Assembly (NCBI GenBank): GCA_927443345.1
Contig: CAKMKJ010000052.1
Span: forward strand, 1-64,000
Length of the DNA stretch: 64,000 nt
Origin: an uncultured Anaerolineaceae bacterium
GTDB lineage: Bacteria > Chloroflexota > Anaerolineae > Anaerolineales > Anaerolineaceae
Direction of reading: 5' to 3'
Shown: piece after piece, positions 54,519 through 63,600 of the stretch
Numbering within the stretch: the first letter of the stretch is position 1
Layout: each line of letters opens with the position of its first letter
Notes under the pieces: generated by a model
Seen by the model: the letters and a program-made list of their open reading frames with translations, nothing else
The model's database searches: none
Told to the model about the DNA's origin: nothing
Made by a program: the position numbers and the translations under genes

Positions 54519-55032
54519 GATTGACATCCATCTCAATCCCCTTGGTCTTCAACCAATCACTGATCTGATGCCTGCCGCAATTTCCGGTAAACTCCAATCC
54601 AATAATTTCGTCTGGTGACAAGAATGCTATTTGAAGCGTTTCATCACTTTCTTGCATGTTTCCACCAATGATTTCAGCATCATACAGGAATAAAATCCCG
54701 TTTCCGCGCGGGTCATCGTTGTAAGTATAAACCCCTGCCAGGCCGTGTGTCTTGACATTTAAACCAGTTTCCTCAAAGGCTTCACGAACGGCAGCATCCT
54801 CTGGTTCTTCATTGATCTCTAAAAATCCTGCCGGCATATACCAATTGCCTTTCCAGGGTTGAATGCCTCGTTGAACCAGGAGCAAACAGCCGTTTTTTTC
54901 GATGCGCACACCTGCACTGACTTTGTATTGTTTGTAGTGAATCCAACCACAACCAGGACAAAACTCTCGTTCTCTGTCTTCGATTATTCGAGCTTCAAGT
55001 TGTGTTCCGCACATTAAACAGAAATGTTTCAT
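54511..55032 (-). CDS. Nudix hydrolase with zinc ribbon
   Basis: A 173-residue protein. An N-terminal zinc ribbon (CLMCG and CPGCG, residues 5-29) precedes a Nudix domain whose box GFLEINEEPEDAAVREAFEE is complete (residues ~69-88). Such enzymes hydrolyse nucleoside diphosphates linked to other groups, NADH or similar. It overlaps both neighbouring FemAB-like genes by a few bases, so it is translationally coupled to them. The substrate is unknown; a role in clearing a nucleotide by-product is only a guess. Confidence 0.9.
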   Translation of the reverse strand: MKHFCLMCGTQLEARIIEDREREFCPGCGWIHYKQYKVSAGVRIEKNGCLLLVQRGIQPWKGNWYMPAGFLEINEEPEDAAVREAFEETGLNVKTHGLAGVYTYNDDPRGNGILFLYDAEIIGGNMQESDETLQIAFLSPDEIIGLEFTGNCGRHQISDWLKTKGIEMDVNHV

Positions 55033-56024
55033 CCTGCTTCTTCTCCACCGCGGAGCCGCATTATCTGGCGATATATCTTATAGATTCCAGGATAGTAAGT
55101 GCGATCCCAGGCTCCGACACTGCGAAAAACTTCACCGCCAAATCCACGTTTGAACCGGTAGACACCCCATAATCCATCGTGGCTGTGTTTTTTAGAAAAC
55201 TCCTCTTCGAGCACTTCCTCATCCACATCGGGGATACCCCAGAGGTCATAGAATTTGCAATTCATTTTACGAGCCCACTTCATCGCTTCCCATTGGAGCA
55301 AATACGTCGGCATGCGGTTGCGCTGCTCGTCACTTGAGGCACCGTACATATACCAGGCCATGTCGCCCTGGGCAAAAACGATCAAACCAGCCACGGGACG
55401 ATTTTCATAATATGCCATCAACATCTCTGCGTGACCCGTTGGTTTAAACAACTCAAGCGCTTTTTTGTAATAAGCCAGTGTATGAACACCAAAACCATCA
55501 CGCTTTCCGGTGACCTCGCTCATTTCGTGATAAACCTTAATGTCATCTGAAATGCGAACTTCGATGCCTTTTTTTTCAGCCAGCTTGACGTTATAACGCG
55601 TTTTTTGCTTCATGCGTTCAAGCAGCTCCTCTTCAGTGCCGTCCAGCGAGATTATGACCGTCCGCTGCGGTTGCACCGATTTGGTTTTTACCCATCCGGG
55701 TTGTTCAACAATCGAGGGTGCCTTTTCGGGCTCCCAAATATCCGGTTCTACCTTTAAGAATATTGCGCGGTTCTCACGGCAAACTTCATCCAGTTCAGTG
55801 TAAAGCCCGCAGCCCTGGCCAATGGGTCCTTTGGGAATATACCCAACGGAAAAACCACCTGGCAGCTTGCGAAACAATACCTGAGCGCCGCAATCTTCGT
55901 TAATGATGCGAACAGCCTTCCAGCCAAACGAAGACTTCAAATCACCCCACGCTCCCGATTGCAATATGTGGGCATTGGGATGTTTGGCTATAAAATCATT
56001 CCATTCAGTTAAGGATACTTTCAT
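55029..56024 (-). CDS. FemAB-like aminoacyltransferase (first copy)
   Basis: A 331-residue FemAB-family protein. Signatures: NAHILQSGAWGDLKSSFGW, FSVGYIPKGPIGQG, RMKQKTRYNVKLAEKKGIEV and WEAMKWARKMNCKFYDLWGIPD. It would transfer amino acids to a cell-surface acceptor using aminoacyl-tRNA. It starts 2 bases after the dehydratase stop and overlaps the Nudix gene by 4 bases. The pair of copies on either side of the Nudix gene suggests an old tandem duplication. Confidence 0.86.
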   Translation of the reverse strand: MKVSLTEWNDFIAKHPNAHILQSGAWGDLKSSFGWKAVRIINEDCGAQVLFRKLPGGFSVGYIPKGPIGQGCGLYTELDEVCRENRAIFLKVEPDIWEPEKAPSIVEQPGWVKTKSVQPQRTVIISLDGTEEELLERMKQKTRYNVKLAEKKGIEVRISDDIKVYHEMSEVTGKRDGFGVHTLAYYKKALELFKPTGHAEMLMAYYENRPVAGLIVFAQGDMAWYMYGASSDEQRNRMPTYLLQWEAMKWARKMNCKFYDLWGIPDVDEEVLEEEFSKKHSHDGLWGVYRFKRGFGGEVFRSVGAWDRTYYPGIYKIYRQIMRLRGGEEAG

Positions 56025-56026
56025 AT

Positions 56027-57919
56027 TTATTCAATGGAAATGAGTTCGGGAGGAGGTGTAGCTGCCAATTCTGCTCCCGGAATATTGGCATCAACGAACT
56101 TGATGATCTCTGATGCTTCACCTTCATTTGCCAAAGCCAGTAGTTGATCAATTCGGTCGCCGAGCACAACCCCCATCAGATTGTTGGGGTCATCATATTT
56201 ATAAATATCAGGATGCTGAGTAGGCATAAATCGGTTACCTTCTTCCCACAGATCCTCGCTCAATTTTTCGCCTGGGCGGATGCCTGTAAAGGCTATTTCG
56301 ACGTCCTTGCCGGGTTCCAGGCCTGAAAGTCTGATCAAGTCTTCTGCCAGATCAAGAATCTTAACCTGCTGCCCCATATTTAATACATACATCTCGCCGC
56401 CCTTGCTCATGCCAGCCGCCTGCAGCACAAGATAAACTGCCTCGGGGATGGTCATGAAGTAACGCTTCATGTCTGGATGAGTGATGGTGACCGGTCCTCC
56501 GCGAGCGATCTGGTGTTTGAAGAGCGGCACCACACTGCCCCGGCTGCCTAATACGTTGCCAAAGCGGACGACACTAAAGGCATTTCCGGTAAGTTTGGCA
56601 GCATCCAACACTATCATTTCAGAGAAACGCTTGGTCGCACCCATAATGTTCACCGGTTTAATGGCTTTGTCGGTAGAAATCATCACCAGATGTTTGACAT
56701 CAAATTTCACACAAGCATTCACCACATTTCGGGTGCCACCGATATTATTTTTAACCGCTTCATCAATGTTCATTTCCATTAATGGCACATGTTTATGCGC
56801 AGCAGCGTGAAAAACGACATCCGGTTTATGTTTTGAAAAGACTTTTTCCAGACGTTCGCTGTCGCGCACATCCACAATCACCGGGTAAATCGGCAGCGAT
56901 GGATGAAGCTCTTGAATTTCAAGCAAGGATTCAAAAATGCTGTTCTCGCCATGCCCGAGCAGGATCAAGCCGGATGGATTCCAACGGGAAATTTGACGGC
57001 AAAGTTCACGTCCGATCGAGCCGCCTGCACCCGTAACCATCACTGTCTTGCCGCTCAGAGTGAAACCCACCAGTTCTTCTTTCATATGTGAGGGCTGACG
57101 CCTTAGCAAATCGGTGATATCCACTTCACGCAAACGGTTGATGTTTACCTTGCCGCCAATCAATTCATAAAGCCCTGGCATAGTACGAAACGGGATGCCC
57201 TTCAATCGGCAGATATCCGCTACCATACGGATGGTTTTGCCGCCTGCACTGGGGATTGCGATGATCACTTCATCAATCCGCTTTTGTTCAAGCACCTTAC
57301 CCATATCGGTGACCACGCCAATCACCGGAATACCGTGGATCTGCTGATGCTGTTTGACTGGATTGTCATCCAGAAAACCAACGGGGATTAAGTTTAGATC
57401 AGTATTTTTTTGCAGTTCACGCACCACCAATGCGCCTGCATCGCCAGCTCCAATGATGAGAGCACGTTTGGTTTCCAGGCTTTTTCCATTGGGTGAAGTC
57501 GCTGTCACACTTTCAGCCAAAAAACGCAGCATAAAACGAACACCGCCCACCATCACCATAGAAAGCAGCCAGTCAATGATTAATACCGACCTTGGAAAAC
57601 CATTAAAGACCTTCAAGGTTGAAATAAAAATCATCACGCCGGTCACCAACACGGATGCGGTGGTCACAGCGCTAATAATCAAGCGCAATTCCTTAATGCT
57701 GGCATAAACCCACATGCGCCGGTACATACCAAAAGCGTAATAGACAATCGTCTTGATCACAATTGATACAGCGATCATCCAATAAGCGGATTTTAAGTAA
57801 AAATAAAATAGCGCGCCCATTTCCAGACGTAATGCGTAAGCACCAAGCACCGAAAAAGCCATGAAAATCAGATCGAATAATAAAACATAACGATTACGAA
57901 TGTTGGGTTTTGATTTCAT
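56027..57919 (-). CDS. Membrane-bound nucleotide-sugar 4,6-dehydratase/epimerase (WbpM/CapD family)
   Basis: A 630-residue protein. Four N-terminal membrane helices (about 8-140), a Rossmann CoA-binding-like domain (about 145-255, RALIIGAGDAGALVVREL) and a C-terminal SDR domain starting VMVTGAGGSIGRELCRQI. The catalytic region STDKAIKPVNIMGATKRFSE has Met where most SDR enzymes have Tyr, as in the WbpM/FlaA1 family of UDP-GlcNAc 4,6-dehydratases. The likely product is a UDP-4-keto-6-deoxy sugar for polysaccharide synthesis. It overlaps the sugar transferase gene by one base and lies in the leftward operon. Confidence 0.92.
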   Translation of the reverse strand: MKSKPNIRNRYVLLFDLIFMAFSVLGAYALRLEMGALFYFYLKSAYWMIAVSIVIKTIVYYAFGMYRRMWVYASIKELRLIISAVTTASVLVTGVMIFISTLKVFNGFPRSVLIIDWLLSMVMVGGVRFMLRFLAESVTATSPNGKSLETKRALIIGAGDAGALVVRELQKNTDLNLIPVGFLDDNPVKQHQQIHGIPVIGVVTDMGKVLEQKRIDEVIIAIPSAGGKTIRMVADICRLKGIPFRTMPGLYELIGGKVNINRLREVDITDLLRRQPSHMKEELVGFTLSGKTVMVTGAGGSIGRELCRQISRWNPSGLILLGHGENSIFESLLEIQELHPSLPIYPVIVDVRDSERLEKVFSKHKPDVVFHAAAHKHVPLMEMNIDEAVKNNIGGTRNVVNACVKFDVKHLVMISTDKAIKPVNIMGATKRFSEMIVLDAAKLTGNAFSVVRFGNVLGSRGSVVPLFKHQIARGGPVTITHPDMKRYFMTIPEAVYLVLQAAGMSKGGEMYVLNMGQQVKILDLAEDLIRLSGLEPGKDVEIAFTGIRPGEKLSEDLWEEGNRFMPTQHPDIYKYDDPNNLMGVVLGDRIDQLLALANEGEASEIIKFVDANIPGAELAATPPPELISIE

Positions 57920-59334
57920 TACAGACCTCTGAATCCCAGCACAGCACCAATCGTCCGGATGGCGATATTCATGTCCAGAAGCAGGTTCCTGTGTTTAATA
58001 TAGTAAAGATCAAATTCCAATTTGACTGCCGTGTCTTCAACTGTAGAAGCATAACGTTGGTTTACTTGCGCCCAACCGGTAAGCCCTGGCTTGACATACA
58101 ACCTGGCACGATAAAAAGGAATTTGTTCTTGAAATTGATTGACCAATTCGATCTGTTCGGCCCGCGGACCGATCAGACTGTTTTCGCCTTTTATAATATT
58201 GATAACCTGTGGTAATTCATCTAAATGACTACGGCGCAGGATTTTTCCAAGTCGGGTGATGCGGCTGTCGCCGGTGGTCGTCATGCGCGCCACACCGTCA
58301 CTTTCGGCATCTTTGCGCATGGTTCGGAACTTGTAAATTTTGTAAGGCTTGCCATTCTTGCCGACGCGCATTTGATTGTAGAAGATGGGAAAACCATCAT
58401 CCAAAAGAATTGTCATCGCTATTAATGGATACAGGATTACCAGAAATATGAGCCCTATTAAACCGCTCAGTAGATCAAGGATGCGTTTGATGGCTTCGTA
58501 AATGCCTGAAGTCTGCGCCTGATCAATAAAAGACCGCAAGATCCAATCTGATTGCAGTAAGAAAATAGGTACCCGGCCAAAAACCTCTTCATAGATTGTA
58601 GGCATCGAAATGAGGTCTGTTCCTTCTTCCTGCGCCAATAATACCACCCTGAAAAGATCAGGTTTCATTTCTCCAGAAATCGCAAAAACCATGTCAGTGA
58701 TCTTTTCTTCTTCAATACAAGCAAGCAAGGTTTCTGTTGTACCAATAACCGGCACACCTTCAATGATCTGGTTCAACTTTTTCGGATCATCGTCAATATA
58801 TCCGACCAATTCAAAAGGTTCCGGTTTGATCCGTTTCACCATACCCACTAATGTTGAGCCCGCCATACCAGCGCCAATCACCAACACCCTGCGGTTAAAA
58901 ACAGGTGCATTAAAAATTGCAATATAGATAAAACGCCAAATTATGGTTAACAAGGTGACGGAGATAAGAAAAACTGCCACGCCGCGTCTTGGTAGCGAGT
59001 TGGATTGGGAAACAAAGAAAATCAATAAGTACAATAGTCCGCTAAATAATGCGGCTGAACCGACTCCGCGTAAAACCTCACTATGCCGGTTGGCTTTGCG
59101 AATATCGTAAATTTCTATCAGCATCACCGACCAAATGATCGGCAGCAAATAAAACCAAAAAGGGGCTCGCTGGTTCACAAAACTCCATGAGAAATCCAGC
59201 CAGTCTTTTTGACCCCAGAAATAAAGTGCAATAAAAACTGAAAGAATCGAGACAATCAGATCGCCCAGCAACAGGATGAATTGTCTTTCTCCACCGCGAA
59301 TTCTGAGTTTTCCGGTTGCTTGTTTACGCTCCAT
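57919..59334 (-). CDS. Polyprenyl-phosphate glycosylphosphotransferase (initiating sugar transferase)
   Basis: A 471-residue membrane enzyme. Four or five N-terminal helices, a Rossmann-like middle domain (RVLVIGAGMAGSTLVGM), another helix (about 275-300) and a cytoplasmic catalytic domain with KIYKFRTM, LGKILRRSHLDELPQ and NSLIGPRAEQIELV. WbaP-type enzymes load the first sugar-1-phosphate on undecaprenyl phosphate to start a surface polysaccharide. The start lies 7 bases after GT2 and the stop overlaps the dehydratase start. Confidence 0.95.
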   Translation of the reverse strand: MERKQATGKLRIRGGERQFILLLGDLIVSILSVFIALYFWGQKDWLDFSWSFVNQRAPFWFYLLPIIWSVMLIEIYDIRKANRHSEVLRGVGSAALFSGLLYLLIFFVSQSNSLPRRGVAVFLISVTLLTIIWRFIYIAIFNAPVFNRRVLVIGAGMAGSTLVGMVKRIKPEPFELVGYIDDDPKKLNQIIEGVPVIGTTETLLACIEEEKITDMVFAISGEMKPDLFRVVLLAQEEGTDLISMPTIYEEVFGRVPIFLLQSDWILRSFIDQAQTSGIYEAIKRILDLLSGLIGLIFLVILYPLIAMTILLDDGFPIFYNQMRVGKNGKPYKIYKFRTMRKDAESDGVARMTTTGDSRITRLGKILRRSHLDELPQVINIIKGENSLIGPRAEQIELVNQFQEQIPFYRARLYVKPGLTGWAQVNQRYASTVEDTAVKLEFDLYYIKHRNLLLDMNIAIRTIGAVLGFRGL

Positions 59335-59341
59335 GTGAATC

Positions 59342-60346
59342 CTAAATTCCTTCTTTTTTCGGGTTCAATATGCTCCACCAAAAACCTGCACCCCAACAGA
59401 AATGCATACTTATAATAGCCAGCGGAATACCGAAGACTAATCGCACATCCATTTTATTGAGAGCTATTTTTGCAGAGGCTGCAGTCAAGATGAATAAGTA
59501 TACCCCGAGGCAGATAATTAAGAGAACCCTTGCCCATGAAAAAAAAGCGAAAAGCAATGATAACATCAAAACACCAATCACAAAAACAGGTGGCAATGCC
59601 TGACGCCAACGCAGCGTTTCAGGGTTGCGGCGCAGCATGCGAAATTTCCAGTATCCATATGTAAAATATTGTCTGGCCAATGTTTTGAGCGTCGAACGCG
59701 AATAATAGACTGCCCGAATTTGTGGATCAATCCAGATTTTTCCGCCGGCAGCCCTTATTCGTGAATTAAACTCATAATCTTCGTTGGCTCTTAATTCTTC
59801 ATTATAGTAGCCAATCTCTTCTACTTTGGCTTTGTAGTATGTGCCAAATGCCACTGTATCCGCTTCACTGGCTTTGGTCGCCCAACGATATTTGGCGTCA
59901 CCTACTCCAAGTGGATGAGCCGTCGCGATCGAAATCGCACGCGCAATTAATCTGTCTGCACCCGGTTTCACATCAATAACACCGCCTACATTGTCACCCA
60001 GTCCGGCTTTGAGTGCATCAACGCTGCGCTCAATATAATCTGCAGCCGGGATGGCGTGAGCATCCAAACGAGTAATGATCGGCGCACGTGCTTCTCTAAT
60101 CGCCTGGTTTAGCCCTGTCGGAATTCTGCGGACAGGATTATCCAACACCTTGATACATAAATCAGGATGTTGAGTTTGAAAACCAACGATCAAGTTTCTT
60201 GTATTATCTTCTGAAAGGCCATCCGAGATTATTACTTCAAATTTGGAGTGTGAGTAAGTTTGATGAAGAATGGCATCCAGAAGACCCAAGATGGTTTTTT
60301 CTTCATTCAAGCATGGAATTACAATGGAGACTTCAGGTAACGTCAC
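59342..60346 (-). CDS. GT2-family glycosyltransferase
   Basis: A 334-residue membrane-associated glycosyltransferase. The N-terminal GT-A domain has VSIVIPCLNEEKTI, VIISDGLSEDN and the D-x-D-like region ITRLDAHAIPAADY; the ExoA-like segment DYEFNSRIRAAGGKIW follows. Two to three helices at the C-terminus (about 245-330) anchor it. It is the first gene of the leftward polysaccharide operon. The start is GTG 60346, with a purine-rich sequence upstream. Donor and acceptor are unknown. Confidence 0.9.
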   Translation of the reverse strand: MTLPEVSIVIPCLNEEKTILGLLDAILHQTYSHSKFEVIISDGLSEDNTRNLIVGFQTQHPDLCIKVLDNPVRRIPTGLNQAIREARAPIITRLDAHAIPAADYIERSVDALKAGLGDNVGGVIDVKPGADRLIARAISIATAHPLGVGDAKYRWATKASEADTVAFGTYYKAKVEEIGYYNEELRANEDYEFNSRIRAAGGKIWIDPQIRAVYYSRSTLKTLARQYFTYGYWKFRMLRRNPETLRWRQALPPVFVIGVLMLSLLFAFFSWARVLLIICLGVYLFILTAASAKIALNKMDVRLVFGIPLAIISMHFCWGAGFWWSILNPKKEGI

Positions 60347-60415
60347 AGGAGTTTTCCCTCAGCAATATTTTACGAGAAAATCATTGAAGAAATCACATTG
60401 ATCATAGACAGTTGA

Positions 60416-60456
60416 CCACCCCAACCAGCGAATAAAAACATCGTGCGTTGGGGCGG
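60416..60456. repeat. Inverted repeat upstream of the polysaccharide operon
   Basis: CCACCCCAAC and GTTGGGGCGG (one mismatch) around a 21-base loop, between the GT2 start and the RidA stop. No T run follows on either strand. It could be an inefficient terminator of the RidA gene or an operator. Confidence 0.45.
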
Positions 60457-60471
60457 CTAACAAAAAATAGA

Positions 60472-60870
60472 TTAGTTATTCTTGGTTAAACTAATGGCTT
60501 CAATTTCAACTGCACCATTTTTGGGTAAGGCAGCCACCTGCACTGCTGATCTGGCAGGTGGGTTTTCGGTGAAGAATTCGCCATAAATGGCATTCATTTT
60601 AGCAAAATCGTTGATATCACGCAAAAAAACCGTAGTCTTGACCACATTTTCCATACAGGAATTGGCTGCTTCTAAAATCGCAGAAAGGTTTTGCAGCGCT
60701 TGACGGGTTTCAGCTTCAACGCCGCCTTCTACCAGGCTGCCGGTTTTTGGATCAATTCCCAATTGACCAGCAGTGAACACAAAAGGTCCGCCTGCCACAC
60801 CAACTGAATAGGGGCCGATGGCTGCAGGAGCCAGATCCGTTTTAATGATAGTTTTATCTTTACAAGTCAT
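60472..60870 (-). CDS. ridA: RidA family enamine/imine deaminase
   Basis: A 132-residue YjgF/YER057c/UK114 protein that hydrolyses reactive 2-aminoacrylate-type imines made by pyridoxal enzymes. The catalytic Arg is in ENPPARSAVQVAALP, and IGPYSVGVAGGPFVFTAGQ begins the conserved core. GGAGG precedes the ATG. It is a single gene between the polysaccharide operon and the DUF3597 gene. Confidence 0.95.
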   Translation of the reverse strand: MTCKDKTIIKTDLAPAAIGPYSVGVAGGPFVFTAGQLGIDPKTGSLVEGGVEAETRQALQNLSAILEAANSCMENVVKTTVFLRDINDFAKMNAIYGEFFTENPPARSAVQVAALPKNGAVEIEAISLTKNN

Positions 60871-61002
60871 GCGTTTCCTCCATGCAAATATGTTTTGATT
60901 AAATTCTATGCTAAAAATGGATGTACGTAAATATAAATATTAACATTTAAGAACCAGGTGGAGTATTTTCATCAGAATTGGATTAATAATTCTCATTTTT
61001 AC

Positions 61003-61032
61003 TTGCTTTTGTTTGGGTTAAAACTATATAAT
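61003..61032 (+). promoter_or_regulatory. Promoter of the DUF3597 gene
   Basis: TTGCTT at 61003-61008, 18 bases, and a perfect TATAAT at 61027-61032, about 42 bases before ATG 61075. Confidence 0.72.
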
Positions 61033-61074
61033 GCAATCAAGTAGAATAACTTATAGATGTAGAAAGGATAGATC

Positions 61075-61539
61075 ATGGGATTATTTAGCAACATATTAGA
61101 AAAACTTGGATTGAAGAAACCTGAACAAGAAGCAAAAAAAGAGGTTACCCCCACTATCGTTCCACCCAGACCAGCACCCGTAAAACCGTCGAACCCAAAT
61201 GCTGTTAAACCCAATGCAAACATGGCGCCAGGCAGCATTCCGGGATTCTACAAACCAACCGCGAATGCCATCAGCGAAGTTGACGTAGTCAGCAAATTGG
61301 ACGCTATGGCGAAAGCGACCCCCGAGAAATTAGATTGGAAAGTATCAATTGTCGATCTGCTGAAATTACTTGAGCTTGACAGCAGCCTTGCCTCTCGCAA
61401 GGAACTTGCTGCAGAACTTAAGTGCCCTGCTGACAAAATCGGCGGCGATTATTCAGAAATGAATGTCTGGCTGCACAAAGAAGTCTTAAAACGCATCGCT
61501 GCCAACGGCGGCAATATTCCTGCATCGTTGCTCGACTAA
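61075..61539 (+). CDS. DUF3597 family protein
   Basis: A 154-residue protein. The N-terminus MGLFSNILEKLGL is amphipathic, then a Pro/Val/Asn-rich linker (about 20-60), then a compact helical domain (about 66-154) with DWKVSIVDLLKLLELDSSLA, ARKELAAELKCP and MNVWLHKEVLKRIAANGG. These match DUF3597, a small fold seen in many bacteria without assigned function. AAAGGA precedes the ATG. It is monocistronic with its own promoter and terminator. Confidence 0.88.
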   Translation: MGLFSNILEKLGLKKPEQEAKKEVTPTIVPPRPAPVKPSNPNAVKPNANMAPGSIPGFYKPTANAISEVDVVSKLDAMAKATPEKLDWKVSIVDLLKLLELDSSLASRKELAAELKCPADKIGGDYSEMNVWLHKEVLKRIAANGGNIPASLLD

Positions 61540-61556
61540 GAATTCAATCGTTTTAC

Positions 61557-61594
61557 CAAAAGGCTGAACTCATCATAGTTCAGCCTTTTATTCT
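61557..61594 (+). terminator. Terminator of the DUF3597 gene
   Basis: A 13-base-pair stem AAAAGGCTGAACT / AGTTCAGCCTTTT with loop CATCAT, followed by a T-rich tail. Confidence 0.9.
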
Positions 61595-61633
61595 TATTAT
61601 CACCCTCACTTGAATCAATCAAAACCCTCTTGC

Positions 61634-61642
61634 TGGTATAAT
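61634..61642 (+). promoter_or_regulatory. Extended -10 promoter of prfA-prmC-tsaC
   Basis: TGG directly precedes TATAAT (61637-61642), a strong extended -10. A TTGAAT upstream is 21 bases away, too far for a normal -35. ATG 61683 follows about 40 bases later. Confidence 0.65.
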
Positions 61643-61682
61643 ACACGCATAAAAAATAAATCATAATTTATGACAGGTAATT

Positions 61683-62756
61683 ATGCTCGATAAAATTGTT
61701 CAAATTCAAGACAGATATGCTGAATTAACCAGATTGATGGAAGTCAATGTGGAAGATTATCAAAAAATCACTGAACTCGCTAAAGAGCGCTCTGAGTTTG
61801 ATGATATCTATCCTCTCGGCCTGGCTTATCGCGACCTGATGGCCAAAATGGAACAAGCCAAAGAGATGGAAAACAGTGGTGAAGCCGAGTTCGTAGAAAT
61901 GGCAAAAGCTGAAATTGAAAGCCTGACACCGCAGATAGAAGAAATGGAAAAGCAGATAAAAACCCTGTTGGTTCCCAAAGACCCCAGGGATGATAACAGT
62001 GTCTATATCGAAATCAGGGCTGGAGCCGGTGGAGATGAAGCCGGACTTTTTGCCGCGGAATTATTACGCATGTACATGCATTATGCAGAAGCCCGCCGTT
62101 GGTCCGTTGATATCATGTCTTCAAATGAAACAGGCATCGGTGGATTCAAAGAAATAGTTTTTATGGTTAAAGGCAAGGGAGCATATTCGCGTTTTAAATT
62201 CGAATCTGGCGTCCATCGTGTGCAGCGCATTCCAAGCACAGAGTCATCAGGCCGCATTCACACGTCAACAGTAACCGTGGCAGTCATGGCTGAAGTTGAA
62301 AATGTTGACATTCAAATTAATGATTCAGATTTAGATATCAATGTTTATATTTCTTCTGGCGCAGGCGGACAAAATGTGCAGAAAAACGCCACTGCTGTTC
62401 GCATCACCCATAGACCCTCCGGTTTGGTGGTCGCATGTCAGGATGAACGTTCTCAACTTCAAAATAAATTACGCGCAATGAGCATCCTTCGTTCACGTCT
62501 TTATGATTTGGAAATGCAGCGTGTGCAGAATGAACGAGAAGATGCCAGACGTTCACAGGTCGGCACTGGCGACCGTTCAGAGAAGATCCGCACCTATAAC
62601 TACCCGCAGAGCCGCGTTACCGATCACCGCATCAATGTATCTTCTTTCAACCTTCCGGCTGTCTTGGCCGGTGACATTGATCTCTTTATTGATGAGTTAT
62701 CACAACGAGACGAGACAGATCGATTATCAACCAATGGGGATGATGAAGAAGACTAA
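61683..62756 (+). CDS. prfA: Peptide chain release factor 1
   Basis: A 357-residue class I release factor recognising UAA and UAG. The codon-recognition motif is PST (HRVQRIPSTESSGRIHTS), as in RF1, and the peptide-release motif is GGQ in SSGAGGQNVQKNATAVRITH. The length is typical. It overlaps prmC, which methylates the Gln of this GGQ, by about 20 bases. Confidence 0.98.
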   Translation: MLDKIVQIQDRYAELTRLMEVNVEDYQKITELAKERSEFDDIYPLGLAYRDLMAKMEQAKEMENSGEAEFVEMAKAEIESLTPQIEEMEKQIKTLLVPKDPRDDNSVYIEIRAGAGGDEAGLFAAELLRMYMHYAEARRWSVDIMSSNETGIGGFKEIVFMVKGKGAYSRFKFESGVHRVQRIPSTESSGRIHTSTVTVAVMAEVENVDIQINDSDLDINVYISSGAGGQNVQKNATAVRITHRPSGLVVACQDERSQLQNKLRAMSILRSRLYDLEMQRVQNEREDARRSQVGTGDRSEKIRTYNYPQSRVTDHRINVSSFNLPAVLAGDIDLFIDELSQRDETDRLSTNGDDEED

Positions 62757-63588
62757 TCTTAACGAATGGCTAAATGAATCAACCAAGCTTCTGGCAGAAC
62801 AATCCGAGCTTGCATCACTTGAAGCTCGGGTAATCTTGTGCCATATCCTGGATAAACCTCGTGAATGGTTGGTCACACATCCAGACTTTGAACTCGATGA
62901 TCACCAAACAGATAAAGCCAACCAGATGATTGCCCGAATTCAAACCGGTGAACCGCTGCCCTACCTGATCGGCAAACAAGCATTTTATGGTCTGGATTTC
63001 AAAGTTACTCCAGATGTACTCATCCCACGGCCTGAAACTGAATTGCTTATTGAAGAATGCATCACCTGGCTGGAAGAACATCCTGACAGGCGAAAATTGG
63101 CAGATATCGGCACGGGCTCAGGTGCAATTGCTATTACATTGGCTGATCGGTTTGAAGATTTACAAGTCACCGCCATCGATATTTCAGGAAAAGCGCTAGA
63201 CGTTGCCAGACAGAATGCACAACTCTTAAATGTGGATTCTCAAATTGTCTTTATTAAAAATGATCTGCTGGATAATATTTTTGACAGTTTCGATATCCTT
63301 GCCGCCAACCTTCCCTACATTCCTTCGGAAAAACTTATAACCCTGCAGGTAGCTCGCTATGAACCCCTCCTTGCGTTGGATGGCGGTCAAGATGGGTTAG
63401 TCATCATTAAGCGGTTATTGCACCAAGCACGTGAACATCTGAAACCTGGTGGAATGATCCTCCTCGAAATTGAGGAAGGCCAATCTGAAAGTGTACAAAA
63501 ATTGGTTGACACATTGATGCCTGGGGTGGCAAAATCCATACTGATTGACCTTGCCAATCACCCCAGATTTCTTAAAATAATGGTATAG
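62734..63588 (+). CDS. prmC: Release factor glutamine methyltransferase
   Basis: A 284-residue SAM-dependent enzyme that N5-methylates the Gln of the GGQ motif in release factors. SAM motif ADIGTGSGAIAITLAD is intact. The substrate-binding motif is NLPY (ILAANLPYIPSE) rather than the usual NPPY; the Asn and the P-Y pair are kept. The N-terminal helical domain starts at NLNEWLNESTKLL. The start is one of ATG 62734, 62740 or 62743, all inside the prfA 3' end; 62743 with GGGG upstream is also plausible. It lies between prfA and tsaC. Confidence 0.93.
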   Translation: MGMMKKTNLNEWLNESTKLLAEQSELASLEARVILCHILDKPREWLVTHPDFELDDHQTDKANQMIARIQTGEPLPYLIGKQAFYGLDFKVTPDVLIPRPETELLIEECITWLEEHPDRRKLADIGTGSGAIAITLADRFEDLQVTAIDISGKALDVARQNAQLLNVDSQIVFIKNDLLDNIFDSFDILAANLPYIPSEKLITLQVARYEPLLALDGGQDGLVIIKRLLHQAREHLKPGGMILLEIEEGQSESVQKLVDTLMPGVAKSILIDLANHPRFLKIMV

Positions 63589-63600
63589 AATGAGGTTCTT

